Source: Microbacterium sp. C5A9
GTDB taxonomy: Bacteria; Actinomycetota; Actinomycetes; Actinomycetales; Microbacteriaceae
Direction: 5' to 3'
DNA: 64,000 nucleotides
Assembly (NCBI RefSeq): GCF_022627955.1
Contig: NZ_JABXGD010000001.1
Location: forward strand, 1 to 64,000
Both the position numbers and the translations under genes were made by a program. Below the pieces are notes generated by a model. It had not been told where the DNA came from and ran no database searches. It saw only the letters and a program-made list of their open reading frames with translations. Positions 51,514-59,882 of this stretch are shown one piece after another; within the stretch, counting starts at the first letter, position 1, and each line of letters starts with the position of its first letter.

Positions 51514-54500
51514 GATGCCACGGCCGAGAGCTCGAAGCTGTGGCTCGGTGTCGAGCGGTAGTTCGAGTGGACCTCGACGGCGATGACGTTGGTGCCGACC
51601 TGGAACGCGGATGCCGGGACGTCGAACACGAGCGGGGTGTTGACGGCGGCGGATGCGGACACCGCGGCGTTCGCGTAGGTGCTCTGCGTTACCGCCCCCG
51701 CGCCGATGTTCTGCCGGGCGACCTCGACTCCGTTCACGTACACCACGACTCCGTCGTCGGCACGTGTCGTCACGGTCACCTTGCTGAAGTTCAGGGCGCT
51801 GATCGTGACGGGCTGACGGTAGTAGCTGGTGATCGGTCGGGGCGACAGGGTCGTGTCGAGCGGGGTGGCGAGACCGGTGTGGCCCCAGCCGAAGGCACCC
51901 GCACCGGTGCTCCAGGACGCCGCGTCGAAGTCGACGGCCGTCCAGTTCGCGGGTGTCGCGTCGTTCGTGAAGCGATACGACCAGGTCGATCCGGCAGCGA
52001 CCACCGCGGTGGTGGCGGGTTCGGGCTCGGGCTCCGGCTCGGGCTCCGGCTCGGGTTCGGGCTCGGGTTCCGCGGGCGGGGCAGGCTGGGTGCCGATCGT
52101 CGCCACCGCCTCGAGTTCGAAGCTGTGGCTCGGGGTCGAGCGGTAGTTCGAGTGCACCGATGCGGAGATCACGTTGACCCCCGTCGTGAACAGGTAGCCC
52201 GGCACCGTGACGACCTGCGGGTTCGCCACGGCTGCGGCCGCGCCGACCGCAGCGGTCGCGTAGGTTCCGACCCCCGCCGTGACGCCGTCGCCGACGTTCT
52301 TCCTGAAGACCTCGGTGCCGTTCACGTACAGGACGATGCCGTCATCCGCCCGGGTCGTGATCTTCACCGACTCGAGGGTCGAGGCGTCGGCGACCTGGAA
52401 GGCGTGCCGATAGAACGATGCCAGCGGCTTCGGGGTCACGGTCGTGGTGAGCGTGGTCCCGAGCGTCGGCTGTCCCCACCCGAGAGGTGCGGCACCGGAC
52501 TGCCACGCCGAGCTGTCGTACGCGGCGGTCGTCCAGGCGCCGGAAGGGCCTGTCGCATCGTAGACGTACGACCAGGTGGAGCCGGCCGCGACGAGCGTCG
52601 CGTAGGTCGGCTGTGCGGGAGGCGCGACCGCGGTGACCCCGGCCGTCGATGCCGAGGCGTTGCCCCGGGCGTCGATCGCCCGCACGAAGTACAGCGTGCC
52701 GGCGGGGGCGGGCGGAAGCGTGGCTGTCGTTCCGGTCACGGTGGCGACCACGCGGTCGTGGCGCAGCACCTGGTAGGCGGTGACGCCGCGGTCATCGGTC
52801 GATGCGCCCCAGGTCAGCGAGACCCCGTCCGTCTTGGTGGTGACGGCGAGATTGGCGGGAGTCGTCGGGGCGGCCGTGTCGCGCTGAGCGTGACGGACGA
52901 AGCCTCCGGACCACTGGCGGATGTATCCCGGCTGCGTGGAGTAACTCCAGTCGCCGCCCTGCCACAGGGTGCCCTTCGAGTCCACGAAGAGCGCCCAGGA
53001 ACCGGCGCCCGCACGGGTGTCGAAGTCGCCGTTGAAGCTCGTGATCCGCTCGCCGCTCGTGGCGCTCCAGGCGCCCGATCCGTACACGGCGTTGGCCGAG
53101 GTCCATGCGGTGCCGATCGGGTTCCACGTGGTGGATCCGTCGTACTGCGTCTCGAAGCAGTGGCATCCGCCGTACACGGCGTTGCCGTCTGTCGCGATGG
53201 CCTGGAAGTCACCGCCGGCGTTGCCGACGGACGAGCTCACGAGGGTCAGTGCGTCGCGGGAGTAGCTGAACAGCGAGTGCTCCGAGCCGCCGAGCCACAC
53301 CTTGTCGCCGACCTCGAGGACGGCCTGCTGGTAGCCGGTGCGTCCCGAGTTGCGGTTCGAGAAGACGACCGCCCACGGAAGGAGATCGGTGTTCGCCGAA
53401 GACATCGCGGCCGCCTTGTCGGCAGGACGCGACTTCGACGTGGAGAAGAAGCCGGCGAAGTACACCCGGTCGCCACGTGCCGATGCATCGACGCTCATGA
53501 CCGTTCCGTTGAACTCGGGGTTCCAGGTGCCGTCCGGCGTGCCGTTGTTCACGTTGAACCGAGCGGCTCCGCGTGTGTAGGCCTGTGCGCTGGACGTCCC
53601 GCCCGTGGAGTGGGTGAACGTCCCGGCCGCGTACAGCCAGCCGTCCTGCACATCGAGCGTGCGGACCACCGGGACTCCTCCGCTGAGCGCGTTGATCAGA
53701 CGCCCGGTGAAGGTCGGGTCGATCTCGCCCGTCGTGGCGTTGAGCACCACGAGTCCTGCCACGTTCTGGCCGTTGACCTGGGTGAAGTAGCCGCCGACGG
53801 CGAGCCGGTTGCCCGGAAGCGCGGCGAGCGCCTTGATCTGGTTGTTGAACGTCGGACGGAACGTCGGGATGAACTCCGCCGAATCGCGCTGGAATGCGGC
53901 GAGGTAGGCCTGCGGCTGCGAGCTGCCGCCACCGGCGGTCTTCTGCACGGTGGTGAAGTTGCCGCCGGCGAAGACGGTGTTGCCGACCTCGGCGAAGGCA
54001 GACACCTCGTTGCTTCCCTCGATGGTCGACGGTCCCGCTCCGAGACCGGCGACGCCCCAGTTCTGCGTCTGGGCGAAGCTGTCGACGACGGCCTGGTTCG
54101 TCACGGCAGGCGTGCCGGCAGCCGCGATCGGCGTCAGCGAGGCCGTCGAGATCTGCGGGCGGATGAAGACCTGCGTGAAGGGGCGGGCGTATCCCGTGTT
54201 GGTGTCCTTCGACCACAGGAAGCTGGTCGAGCTGGGGTTGCCTCGGATGTTGCTGCCGAAGCCGAAGCCCATCGCCCAGCCTTCGGTGGCGCCGGTGATG
54301 GTGCGCACCCGCACGTAGTTGTTGTCGTTGCCGAAGTTCGAGGTCTGCCCACCGGTGCGGGTGGTGGTGCCGATCTTGTACGACGCCACCCGCTGCTCGT
54401 TGTTGAACATCCAGGTCCACTTGTCGCGGGGGCTGGAGAAGGTGAAGGTGAGGTCCTGCCAGGTGGTGCCCGCCTGGTTGGTCGCGCGCACCAGTCGGAT

Positions 54501-54956
54501 GCCCTCGGTGAGGTTCTTGATCGGCTGGTTGTTGTTCAGCTGGTCGATCAGCTCGCCCGACAGCTGACGCGGCTTGAATGCCGCGGTCCCGGTGACGTCG
54601 GTGCGGACCTGCGCCGGCGAACCGGAGCCGTTGGTCGAGGTCGCCCACGCCTCACGACCGCGTCCGACCAGCAGCCAGCCACCGCCGTTGGTGGTCTGGT
54701 CGCAGTAGAACTGATCGGCGGCGACCATGGCCGGGGTCTTCAGCCAGTACACGCCGTCGGCGGACTGCGGGTTGCGCTGCTTGATCTCCCAGCACGAGGC
54801 TGCGGCGGTGAGTTCGGAGAGACCGTCGGCTGTCGGCAGCGGCGTCTCCGCGGCGCTCGCCGCGGTCACCGGCACGAACATGGCGGCGATGGACAGCGCG
54901 GCGGTCGCGGCGGCCACCACGAGACGGCCCTTGAACCGGGTCGGCTTGTTGGTCAT
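51510..54956 (-). CDS. Large secreted fibrinogen-like/beta-propeller adhesin
   Basis: 1148 residues. In order: a signal peptide (ending TAASAAE), a fibrinogen-C-like domain (about 40-270, with ASCWEIKQRNPQSADGVYWL and NGGGWLLVGRG) and a beta-propeller-like region (about 290-680). A fibronectin-III module (about 690-775) follows, then two copies of a roughly 170-residue module ending in HSNYRSTPSHSFEL, separated by an (EP)n linker. No membrane anchor or sortase motif is visible, so it may be released or bound to the polymer. Start MTNKPTRF is favoured by the AAAGG site. Confidence 0.85.
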   Translation of the reverse strand: MTNKPTRFKGRLVVAAATAALSIAAMFVPVTAASAAETPLPTADGLSELTAAASCWEIKQRNPQSADGVYWLKTPAMVAADQFYCDQTTNGGGWLLVGRGREAWATSTNGSGSPAQVRTDVTGTAAFKPRQLSGELIDQLNNNQPIKNLTEGIRLVRATNQAGTTWQDLTFTFSSPRDKWTWMFNNEQRVASYKIGTTTRTGGQTSNFGNDNNYVRVRTITGATEGWAMGFGFGSNIRGNPSSTSFLWSKDTNTGYARPFTQVFIRPQISTASLTPIAAAGTPAVTNQAVVDSFAQTQNWGVAGLGAGPSTIEGSNEVSAFAEVGNTVFAGGNFTTVQKTAGGGSSQPQAYLAAFQRDSAEFIPTFRPTFNNQIKALAALPGNRLAVGGYFTQVNGQNVAGLVVLNATTGEIDPTFTGRLINALSGGVPVVRTLDVQDGWLYAAGTFTHSTGGTSSAQAYTRGAARFNVNNGTPDGTWNPEFNGTVMSVDASARGDRVYFAGFFSTSKSRPADKAAAMSSANTDLLPWAVVFSNRNSGRTGYQQAVLEVGDKVWLGGSEHSLFSYSRDALTLVSSSVGNAGGDFQAIATDGNAVYGGCHCFETQYDGSTTWNPIGTAWTSANAVYGSGAWSATSGERITSFNGDFDTRAGAGSWALFVDSKGTLWQGGDWSYSTQPGYIRQWSGGFVRHAQRDTAAPTTPANLAVTTKTDGVSLTWGASTDDRGVTAYQVLRHDRVVATVTGTTATLPPAPAGTLYFVRAIDARGNASASTAGVTAVAPPAQPTYATLVAAGSTWSYVYDATGPSGAWTTAAYDSSAWQSGAAPLGWGQPTLGTTLTTTVTPKPLASFYRHAFQVADASTLESVKITTRADDGIVLYVNGTEVFRKNVGDGVTAGVGTYATAAVGAAAAVANPQVVTVPGYLFTTGVNVISASVHSNYRSTPSHSFELEAVATIGTQPAPPAEPEPEPEPEPEPEPEPEPATTAVVAAGSTWSYRFTNDATPANWTAVDFDAASWSTGAGAFGWGHTGLATPLDTTLSPRPITSYYRQPVTISALNFSKVTVTTRADDGVVVYVNGVEVARQNIGAGAVTQSTYANAAVSASAAVNTPLVFDVPASAFQVGTNVIAVEVHSNYRSTPSHSFELSAVAS
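51533..52151 (-). repeat. Duplicated C-terminal module of the adhesin
   Basis: Nearly identical DNA (about 38 nt, beginning TTCGAAGCTGTGGCTCGG in the 52112 copy) occurs near 51533 and 52112. It encodes the end of each of the two C-terminal modules. The rest of the modules are similar at protein level only. Confidence 0.75.
52018..52071 (-). repeat. (Glu-Pro)n linker repeat
   Basis: Tandem GAGCCC/GAGCCG/GAACCC hexamers on the minus strand encode about nine Glu-Pro pairs between the two modules. This is a slippage-prone tract and may vary between strains. Confidence 0.85.
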
Positions 54957-54985
54957 TTCAGGACGCCTTTCGTGAGCGGCGAAGG

Positions 54986-55657
54986 TCAGCATGTCGGATC
55001 ATTCGGGAAACTGTGGCTGGCGATGCGCCAGATGTCGTCTTCTCCCTGGACCAGGGAGAAGAGGTGCAGCGCGCGCGGCATCGTGGCCGTGTCGTCGCCG
55101 ATGCGATCGCCGTTCGAGTCGAGGATCGTCACTGCGGACGAGTCGATGCACGCCGTGATCTCGGCGGTCGCCGGATCGGCGTCGGCATCGACTGCAGTGA
55201 CATCGCTCGAGACCAGGGCTGGCGCGCCGGTGATGGTCCATCCCTGGGAGACGAGCTCCTGCCACTGCGCTTCGAGCTCGGCGGCGTAGGAGTCGACGGC
55301 GACATCCTTGAGGAGCACCGCGAGATCCTCCGAGGTGCCGACGGTGCTGATCGGTGCGGCGAGAGCGGTCTCGACCGTGATCAGAGCCTCCTCATCGTCG
55401 ATCTCGCCCTCGACCGGCGGTGCCGCAGGTGCGGGCGTGGCCGTCACGGTCGGAGTCGGTGCCGGGGTCGACGTCGCCGACGTGCCCGTGCCGCTGCTCC
55501 CGCCTCCGCCCGCGTCGGGAGAGGTGCTCCCGCCGCCGGAGGTCGTGACCGCGTACGCAGTGACCGCGCCGAGCACGACCACCGTCGCGACGGCGAGTGA
55601 AATCCATAGAGCCTTGCGCCTGCGCGCAGCAGGCGTCGCTAAAACGTCCCCAGACAT
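54986..55657 (-). CDS. Membrane-anchored protein with NTF2-like external domain
   Basis: 223 residues: a basic N-terminus and one membrane helix (about 17-38). A Gly/Ser/Thr/Pro linker precedes a ~120-residue alpha+beta domain that looks NTF2/DUF4440-like (helical start ALAAPISTVGTSEDLAVLLK, end DDIWRIASHSF, Cys at the end). The family is uncertain. It lies 29 bp before the adhesin gene on the same strand, so both are likely expressed from the motif-rich leader at 55646. A role in handling the adhesin or polymer is possible. Confidence 0.65.
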   Translation of the reverse strand: MSGDVLATPAARRRKALWISLAVATVVVLGAVTAYAVTTSGGGSTSPDAGGGGSSGTGTSATSTPAPTPTVTATPAPAAPPVEGEIDDEEALITVETALAAPISTVGTSEDLAVLLKDVAVDSYAAELEAQWQELVSQGWTITGAPALVSSDVTAVDADADPATAEITACIDSSAVTILDSNGDRIGDDTATMPRALHLFSLVQGEDDIWRIASHSFPNDPTC

Positions 55658-55744
55658 CCCCTATTTCCCCAGTTAGTAGTTGCTCGTCCCACCGAGCGGG
55701 CTTCTCCGTGCAAAGAGACGAGAAGCTTCCCCAGGCGCAGAATA
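55646..55744 (-). promoter_or_regulatory. Structured leader with three CTGGGGA motifs
   Basis: Minus strand: -10 TATTCT (55739-55744), CTGGGGAA (55727-55734) at or just after the expected transcript start, CTGGGGAA (55665-55672) and CTGGGGAC (55646-55653), the last spanning codons 2-4. GCTTCTC/GAGAAGC and CTCGTC/GACGAG are overlapping, mutually exclusive stems in the leader. Confidence 0.55.
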
Positions 55745-55784
55745 TCACAAGGCGTGAAGTTCTGACCAGTGTTTTCGTCGTCGA

Positions 55785-57272
55785 TTACCGAGCCGGCCTC
55801 CGCAGCTCGTCGAGGTGCAGCCGGCGCCGGTCGAACCGGCACCAGGCGAGGAACAGCAGTGCTCCCGCGGCCGCGGCCAGGAGCAGAGCAAGCCAGGTCG
55901 CTCCCAGCGTGAGACGCAGTGCGATCGCAGGCACGGCGACCGTGATCAGCGCCACCACCAGCGGGTACAGGCCGGGCAGGGGGGAGACCCGGAGTCCGAG
56001 GACGAATCGCACCTGCACGGAGGCGAGGGCGGCATCGAGCGCACAGGCGACTGCCCACGCCACAGCGGCGCCCGTGATGCCCCAGATCGGCACCAGGACG
56101 TAGATGAGTGCGACGTTCACGGCGACCGCGACGGCCTTGTTGAGCGCGGCGAGGCCACTGCGTCCGCTCATGAGGAGCACCGAGTGGATGTTGCCCGCGA
56201 GGAACGTGATGATCGAGCCGATCGACATGACGATGAGCACCGCCTGGCCGTCCGCGAAGGACTCGCCGAGCAGCGACAGCGCGACGGGTGCGAAGACCGC
56301 GAGCAGCACGTACACAGGAGTGCTGAACAGTACGAGCCAGACGGTCGCGGTCCGGTACACGCTCTCGAGCGCGGGGGTGTCGTTGCGGTGGAGCATCGTG
56401 CTGAACATCGGCGAGACGACGACGCGCAGGGCGGTATCGACGATCATGCCGGCCGCGACGAACCTGCTGGCCGCGCCGTAGACCCCGGCGGCGGCGGGGC
56501 CGGCGAGGGTGCCGACGATGATCACGGCGAGCCAGATCAGGAGCTGCTCCAGGCCCGAGGACACGACGCGGGGGAGCGCATAGCGGATGGTGCGCGCGGG
56601 CACTCCCGAACGCAGGAATCCCGGCTGCGCGGTGCGGCCCAGACGCCGCAGCTGCCACAGCATCACGACCACGGCGGCGACCGCGGCCGGCAGCAGGGGC
56701 AGCGCCCAGGCGACGGCGGCCCCGACCGCGCCCGCGCCGATGCCCACGGCGGTCGCGATCGCGAGAGGACGAAGCGTCGGCAGCAGTACGTTGCCGACGA
56801 GCACATACGCGTTCACCTTGCCGAGCGCCCGCGTCGCCGACAGCGCGGTCAGCATGACGGAGGCCACAGGGAGGAACCAGACGATCGAGCGGATGGCGGC
56901 TGCCACGTCGTCGCCGGGATTCTGCGCTTCCGCGATCAGCACCCCGACGAACAGCACGCCGGCGCACACGAGCCCTGCGATCGCCGACACCAGCACCAGG
57001 AATGCCCCGGTGGGTCGCAGCATCGCCCGGTCGTCCTCCAGCTGGCGCGGCAGGATCCAGATCGCCGCCGAATCCATGCCGAAGCGCGCCACGCCGAGGG
57101 CGATCGTGAATGCGCCGACCGCCTGCAGCACGACACCGGACCCGGCGTCGCCGAGCAGCCGCCCGAGCACGATGATGAGCACGAGACCCATCACGGCGCT
57201 CACGGCCGAGCCGACGAAGCTCAGTGCACCTCCGCGAGCGAGCTCGGAGCGTGCGGTGGGTGGGCTGGTCAT
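55785..57272 (-). CDS. Wzx-like polysaccharide flippase
   Basis: 495 residues, about fourteen membrane helices, of the MATE/polysaccharide-transporter superfamily. The N-terminus LARGGALSFVGSAVSAVMG and GRLLGDAGSGVVLQ are typical of Wzx/RfbX proteins. It would flip lipid-linked repeat units outward. The ATG overlaps the stop of the WecG/TagA-like gene (ATGA). Confidence 0.9.
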   Translation of the reverse strand: MTSPPTARSELARGGALSFVGSAVSAVMGLVLIIVLGRLLGDAGSGVVLQAVGAFTIALGVARFGMDSAAIWILPRQLEDDRAMLRPTGAFLVLVSAIAGLVCAGVLFVGVLIAEAQNPGDDVAAAIRSIVWFLPVASVMLTALSATRALGKVNAYVLVGNVLLPTLRPLAIATAVGIGAGAVGAAVAWALPLLPAAVAAVVVMLWQLRRLGRTAQPGFLRSGVPARTIRYALPRVVSSGLEQLLIWLAVIIVGTLAGPAAAGVYGAASRFVAAGMIVDTALRVVVSPMFSTMLHRNDTPALESVYRTATVWLVLFSTPVYVLLAVFAPVALSLLGESFADGQAVLIVMSIGSIITFLAGNIHSVLLMSGRSGLAALNKAVAVAVNVALIYVLVPIWGITGAAVAWAVACALDAALASVQVRFVLGLRVSPLPGLYPLVVALITVAVPAIALRLTLGATWLALLLAAAAGALLFLAWCRFDRRRLHLDELRRPAR

Positions 57273-58030
57273 GCGCGCGACCTGCGAAGCATCTGCGCGG
57301 CGACGGCGGCCATGAAGGACGGGTTGCCGAGAAGGTAGCGCTTCGCGAGTCTGCGAGGTTCGATCATCAGGCGCCAGAGCCATTCGAGTCCGGCGCGGAT
57401 CATCCATTCCGGCGCACGGCGGTTCGATCCGCTCAGCCAGTCGAACAGCCCGCCGCACGTGAGCACCGCGGCAGGAAGACGGTCGCGGTACGTGTCGACC
57501 CACAGCTGCTGTGCCGGGTCGCCCATGCCCACGAACAGGATGCGTGTGCCGTGCGCCGCGATCTCGTCGAGCACCGCGGGCATGTCTTCAGGCGAGACGT
57601 AGCCGTGATGCGTGCGCAGCTTCAGCCCGGGTATTCTGCCGCGCAGGATCGCCGCCGCTCGCTCGGCGACGCCCTCGGCGGCCCCGAAGAAGTAGACCGG
57701 TATGCCCTCGGCGGCGGCGGAGCGGAGCAGCGGTTCGGCCACATCGGTCGTCGCGAGGCGCTCGGGCAGGTGCCCGCCGAGCAGCTTCGCGGCCCACACG
57801 ACCGACTGGCCGTCGGCGTAGGCGATGCTCGAGCCGAGGAGTCGCCGCAGTCGCGCGTCCTTGCGGGCGAGGTTGCAGACGTGCGCGTTGACTCCGACGG
57901 CGACCTGCGTGGTGTCGCCCTCGGACATCTCGAGCACACGCCCGATCAGCGCGGACTCGGTGAATGCCTCTACACGCACGCCGGTGATGTTGACGGACGT
58001 GGTCGCGTCGATCGGATTCCTCTCACTCAT
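57269..58030 (-). CDS. WecG/TagA/CpsF family glycosyltransferase
   Basis: 253 residues. Family hallmarks are VGVNAHVCNLARKDARLR (the conserved Asn and nucleotide region), YADGQSVVWAAKLLG, VYFFGAAEG, HHGYVSPED and FVGMGDPAQQLW. It transfers the second sugar onto the lipid-linked first sugar and is peripheral to the membrane. It lies 4 bp after the initiating transferase gene, as expected for consecutive steps. Confidence 0.93.
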   Translation of the reverse strand: MSERNPIDATTSVNITGVRVEAFTESALIGRVLEMSEGDTTQVAVGVNAHVCNLARKDARLRRLLGSSIAYADGQSVVWAAKLLGGHLPERLATTDVAEPLLRSAAAEGIPVYFFGAAEGVAERAAAILRGRIPGLKLRTHHGYVSPEDMPAVLDEIAAHGTRILFVGMGDPAQQLWVDTYRDRLPAAVLTCGGLFDWLSGSNRRAPEWMIRAGLEWLWRLMIEPRRLAKRYLLGNPSFMAAVAAQMLRRSRA

Positions 58031-58034
58031 CCGC

Positions 58035-59567
58035 TCAGTATGCCCCGCTGGGCTGCACCATGACTTTGGCGGTGCGCCACATGATCTGCAGGTCGTTCAT
58101 CACGGACCAGTTCTCGACGTAGCGCAGGTCGAGACGCACGCTCTCGTCCCACGACAGGTCGCTGCGCCCGGACACCTGCCACAGTCCCGTGATGCCGGGC
58201 TTGATGTAGAGGCGACGGTACACGGTGCCGTCGTAGGCGGTGACCTCGCTCGGCAGCGGCGGACGCGGACCGACGACGCTCATGTCGCCGACCAGCACGT
58301 TCCAGAACTGCGGCAGCTCGTCGAGCGACAGCTTGCGCAGAATCCGGCCCACGCGAGTGACTCGCGGGTCGTCCTTCATCTTGAACAGGAGTCCGGCGCC
58401 CTCGTTCTGCTCCTTGAGCGCGACGAGCTGCTGCTCGGCGTCGGTCTTCATGGAGCGGAACTTCACGATCTTGAAGGTGCGGCCGTCTCGGCCGACACGC
58501 TCCTGGAAGAAGAAGAGAGGTCCCGGCGAATCGAGCTTGACGAGCAGCGCGAGGATCGGCGTGATGAGCGCGATCGGGATGAGAGCGACGGCCGCGACCA
58601 TGATGTCGAGTGCACGCTTGAGCAGGTGCCGACCGCCCTCGTAGGTCGGGATCTGCACCTGGATGAGGGGGAGGCCCTCGACCGAGGCGAACGAGATGCG
58701 CGGGCCGGCGACGTCGGTGAGGCGGCTCGACAGGACCAGCTCCGCGGCGGTGCCTTCGAGCTGCCAGCTCAGCTGCTTGACGAAGTCGGGGTTCCCCTCG
58801 GGGCGGCTCGCCACGATGATCGTGTCGGCGCCGAGCTCGGTGGCGACGGAGGACACGGTGTTGACGTTGCCGAGAACCGGGAACTGCACGCCGTCGATGT
58901 CGACATCGCGGGCGTTGCCGTCGAGCAGCGTGGCTCCGACGACCTGATAGCCCGAGGGGCCGATCGGGTGCAGAGTGCGGACGACGTACTCGACGTCGTC
59001 TCTGTTGCCGACGACGAGCGTGCGCGAGGCGAACCGCCCCCGCGCACGCTGCGCCGTCAGCCAGTGCCGCCACACCCACCGGGTGATGAGCAGCGTGAGG
59101 ACACCGAGTGGCAGGCCGACGAGAAGCACGAGCTGCATCGTCTGCCAGCCGAACACGACACCGAACATGGCGATGATCCCGAACGCCAGTCCGCTGGCGT
59201 GCGCGACGCCGCGGTATTCGGTCGCGCTGGCGCGGAACAGCGCTGCATCACGAGTATGCAGAGCGCTGAGCATCAGATACCACAGTGCGGCCAGCGGGAT
59301 GCCGGTGCGCAGGGCCTCTTCCCCTGTGACACCGGTCATCATCTGGACCGCTGCGGTGATCGCGACGGCGAACAGGATGACCCCAGCATCCGAGACACGC
59401 AGTCGCATCCGATAGCGTCGCTCCCATTGGCGGCGTCGCTCCAGCGTCGCGGACACGCGTGGCGTGACCGCCGTGTGCGTGACCGACTTGGTGGCTCGCG
59501 GTGCGGCGATCGGCGTGAAGACCGACCCCGTGCGAGTGATGCTCAGAGCATCCTCGACGGAAGTCAT
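58035..59567 (-). CDS. Polyprenyl-phosphate sugar-1-phosphate transferase (initiating enzyme)
   Basis: 510 residues: four to five N-terminal membrane helices and a nucleotide-binding-like middle domain (RTLVVGNRDDVEYVVR). The C-terminal bacterial sugar transferase domain has RALDIMVAAVALIPI, DSPGPLFFFQERVGRDG, FKIVKFRSMKTDAE and LDELPQFWNVLVGDMSVVGP. It attaches the first sugar phosphate to undecaprenyl phosphate and so starts the whole pathway. ATG 59567 follows AAGGGG. Confidence 0.95.
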   Translation of the reverse strand: MTSVEDALSITRTGSVFTPIAAPRATKSVTHTAVTPRVSATLERRRQWERRYRMRLRVSDAGVILFAVAITAAVQMMTGVTGEEALRTGIPLAALWYLMLSALHTRDAALFRASATEYRGVAHASGLAFGIIAMFGVVFGWQTMQLVLLVGLPLGVLTLLITRWVWRHWLTAQRARGRFASRTLVVGNRDDVEYVVRTLHPIGPSGYQVVGATLLDGNARDVDIDGVQFPVLGNVNTVSSVATELGADTIIVASRPEGNPDFVKQLSWQLEGTAAELVLSSRLTDVAGPRISFASVEGLPLIQVQIPTYEGGRHLLKRALDIMVAAVALIPIALITPILALLVKLDSPGPLFFFQERVGRDGRTFKIVKFRSMKTDAEQQLVALKEQNEGAGLLFKMKDDPRVTRVGRILRKLSLDELPQFWNVLVGDMSVVGPRPPLPSEVTAYDGTVYRRLYIKPGITGLWQVSGRSDLSWDESVRLDLRYVENWSVMNDLQIMWRTAKVMVQPSGAY

Positions 59568-59882
59568 GCCGAGGCCCCTTGAGCCGTACAGGTACGCAAA
59601 ATTCCCCAGTGCGCCATGTTTTTTCCCCAGTTGTCCCCAGACCAGGGACCCCACGTCCCCAGTGTCGTCTGCATCCCGACCCCTCGGGTCCTGCGTGCAT
59701 CCGTGATCCCACATCACGGTTTGCGAACACCGTCCCACACGGTGTTGCTGGCAGCAGGTACTGCAGACTTCGTTCACTCTAGCGGAACCAAACGTTCAGC
59801 GGAAGGTAATTCACGCGAGTGGACGAACCAGCATTCCGGTACTCATGAATACAGCGTGGGCCGCCGTCGGTATCCTGACCGC
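59568..59882. promoter_or_regulatory. 315-bp divergent region with four CTGGGGA motifs
   Basis: For the minus gene: -10 TAGAGT (59776-59781) would give a leader of about 200 nt with CTGGGGAC at 59655-59662 and 59633-59640, and CTGGGGAA at 59623-59630 and 59602-59609. For the plus gene: only the -10 box at 59871. No open frame of interest is seen; the upstream coding extension of the LtrA frame is rejected. Confidence 0.6.
59871..59876 (+). promoter_or_regulatory. -10 box TATCCT, leaderless start of ltrA-like gene
   Basis: TATCCT-N6-GTG (59883), with no ribosome site. Confidence 0.5.

Noticed and set aside
59616..59882. An 89-codon N-terminal extension of the LtrA-like protein
   Set aside because: It runs through the CTGGGGA-rich promoter region, lacks similarity to the family, and a -10 box lies 6 nt before GTG 59883.
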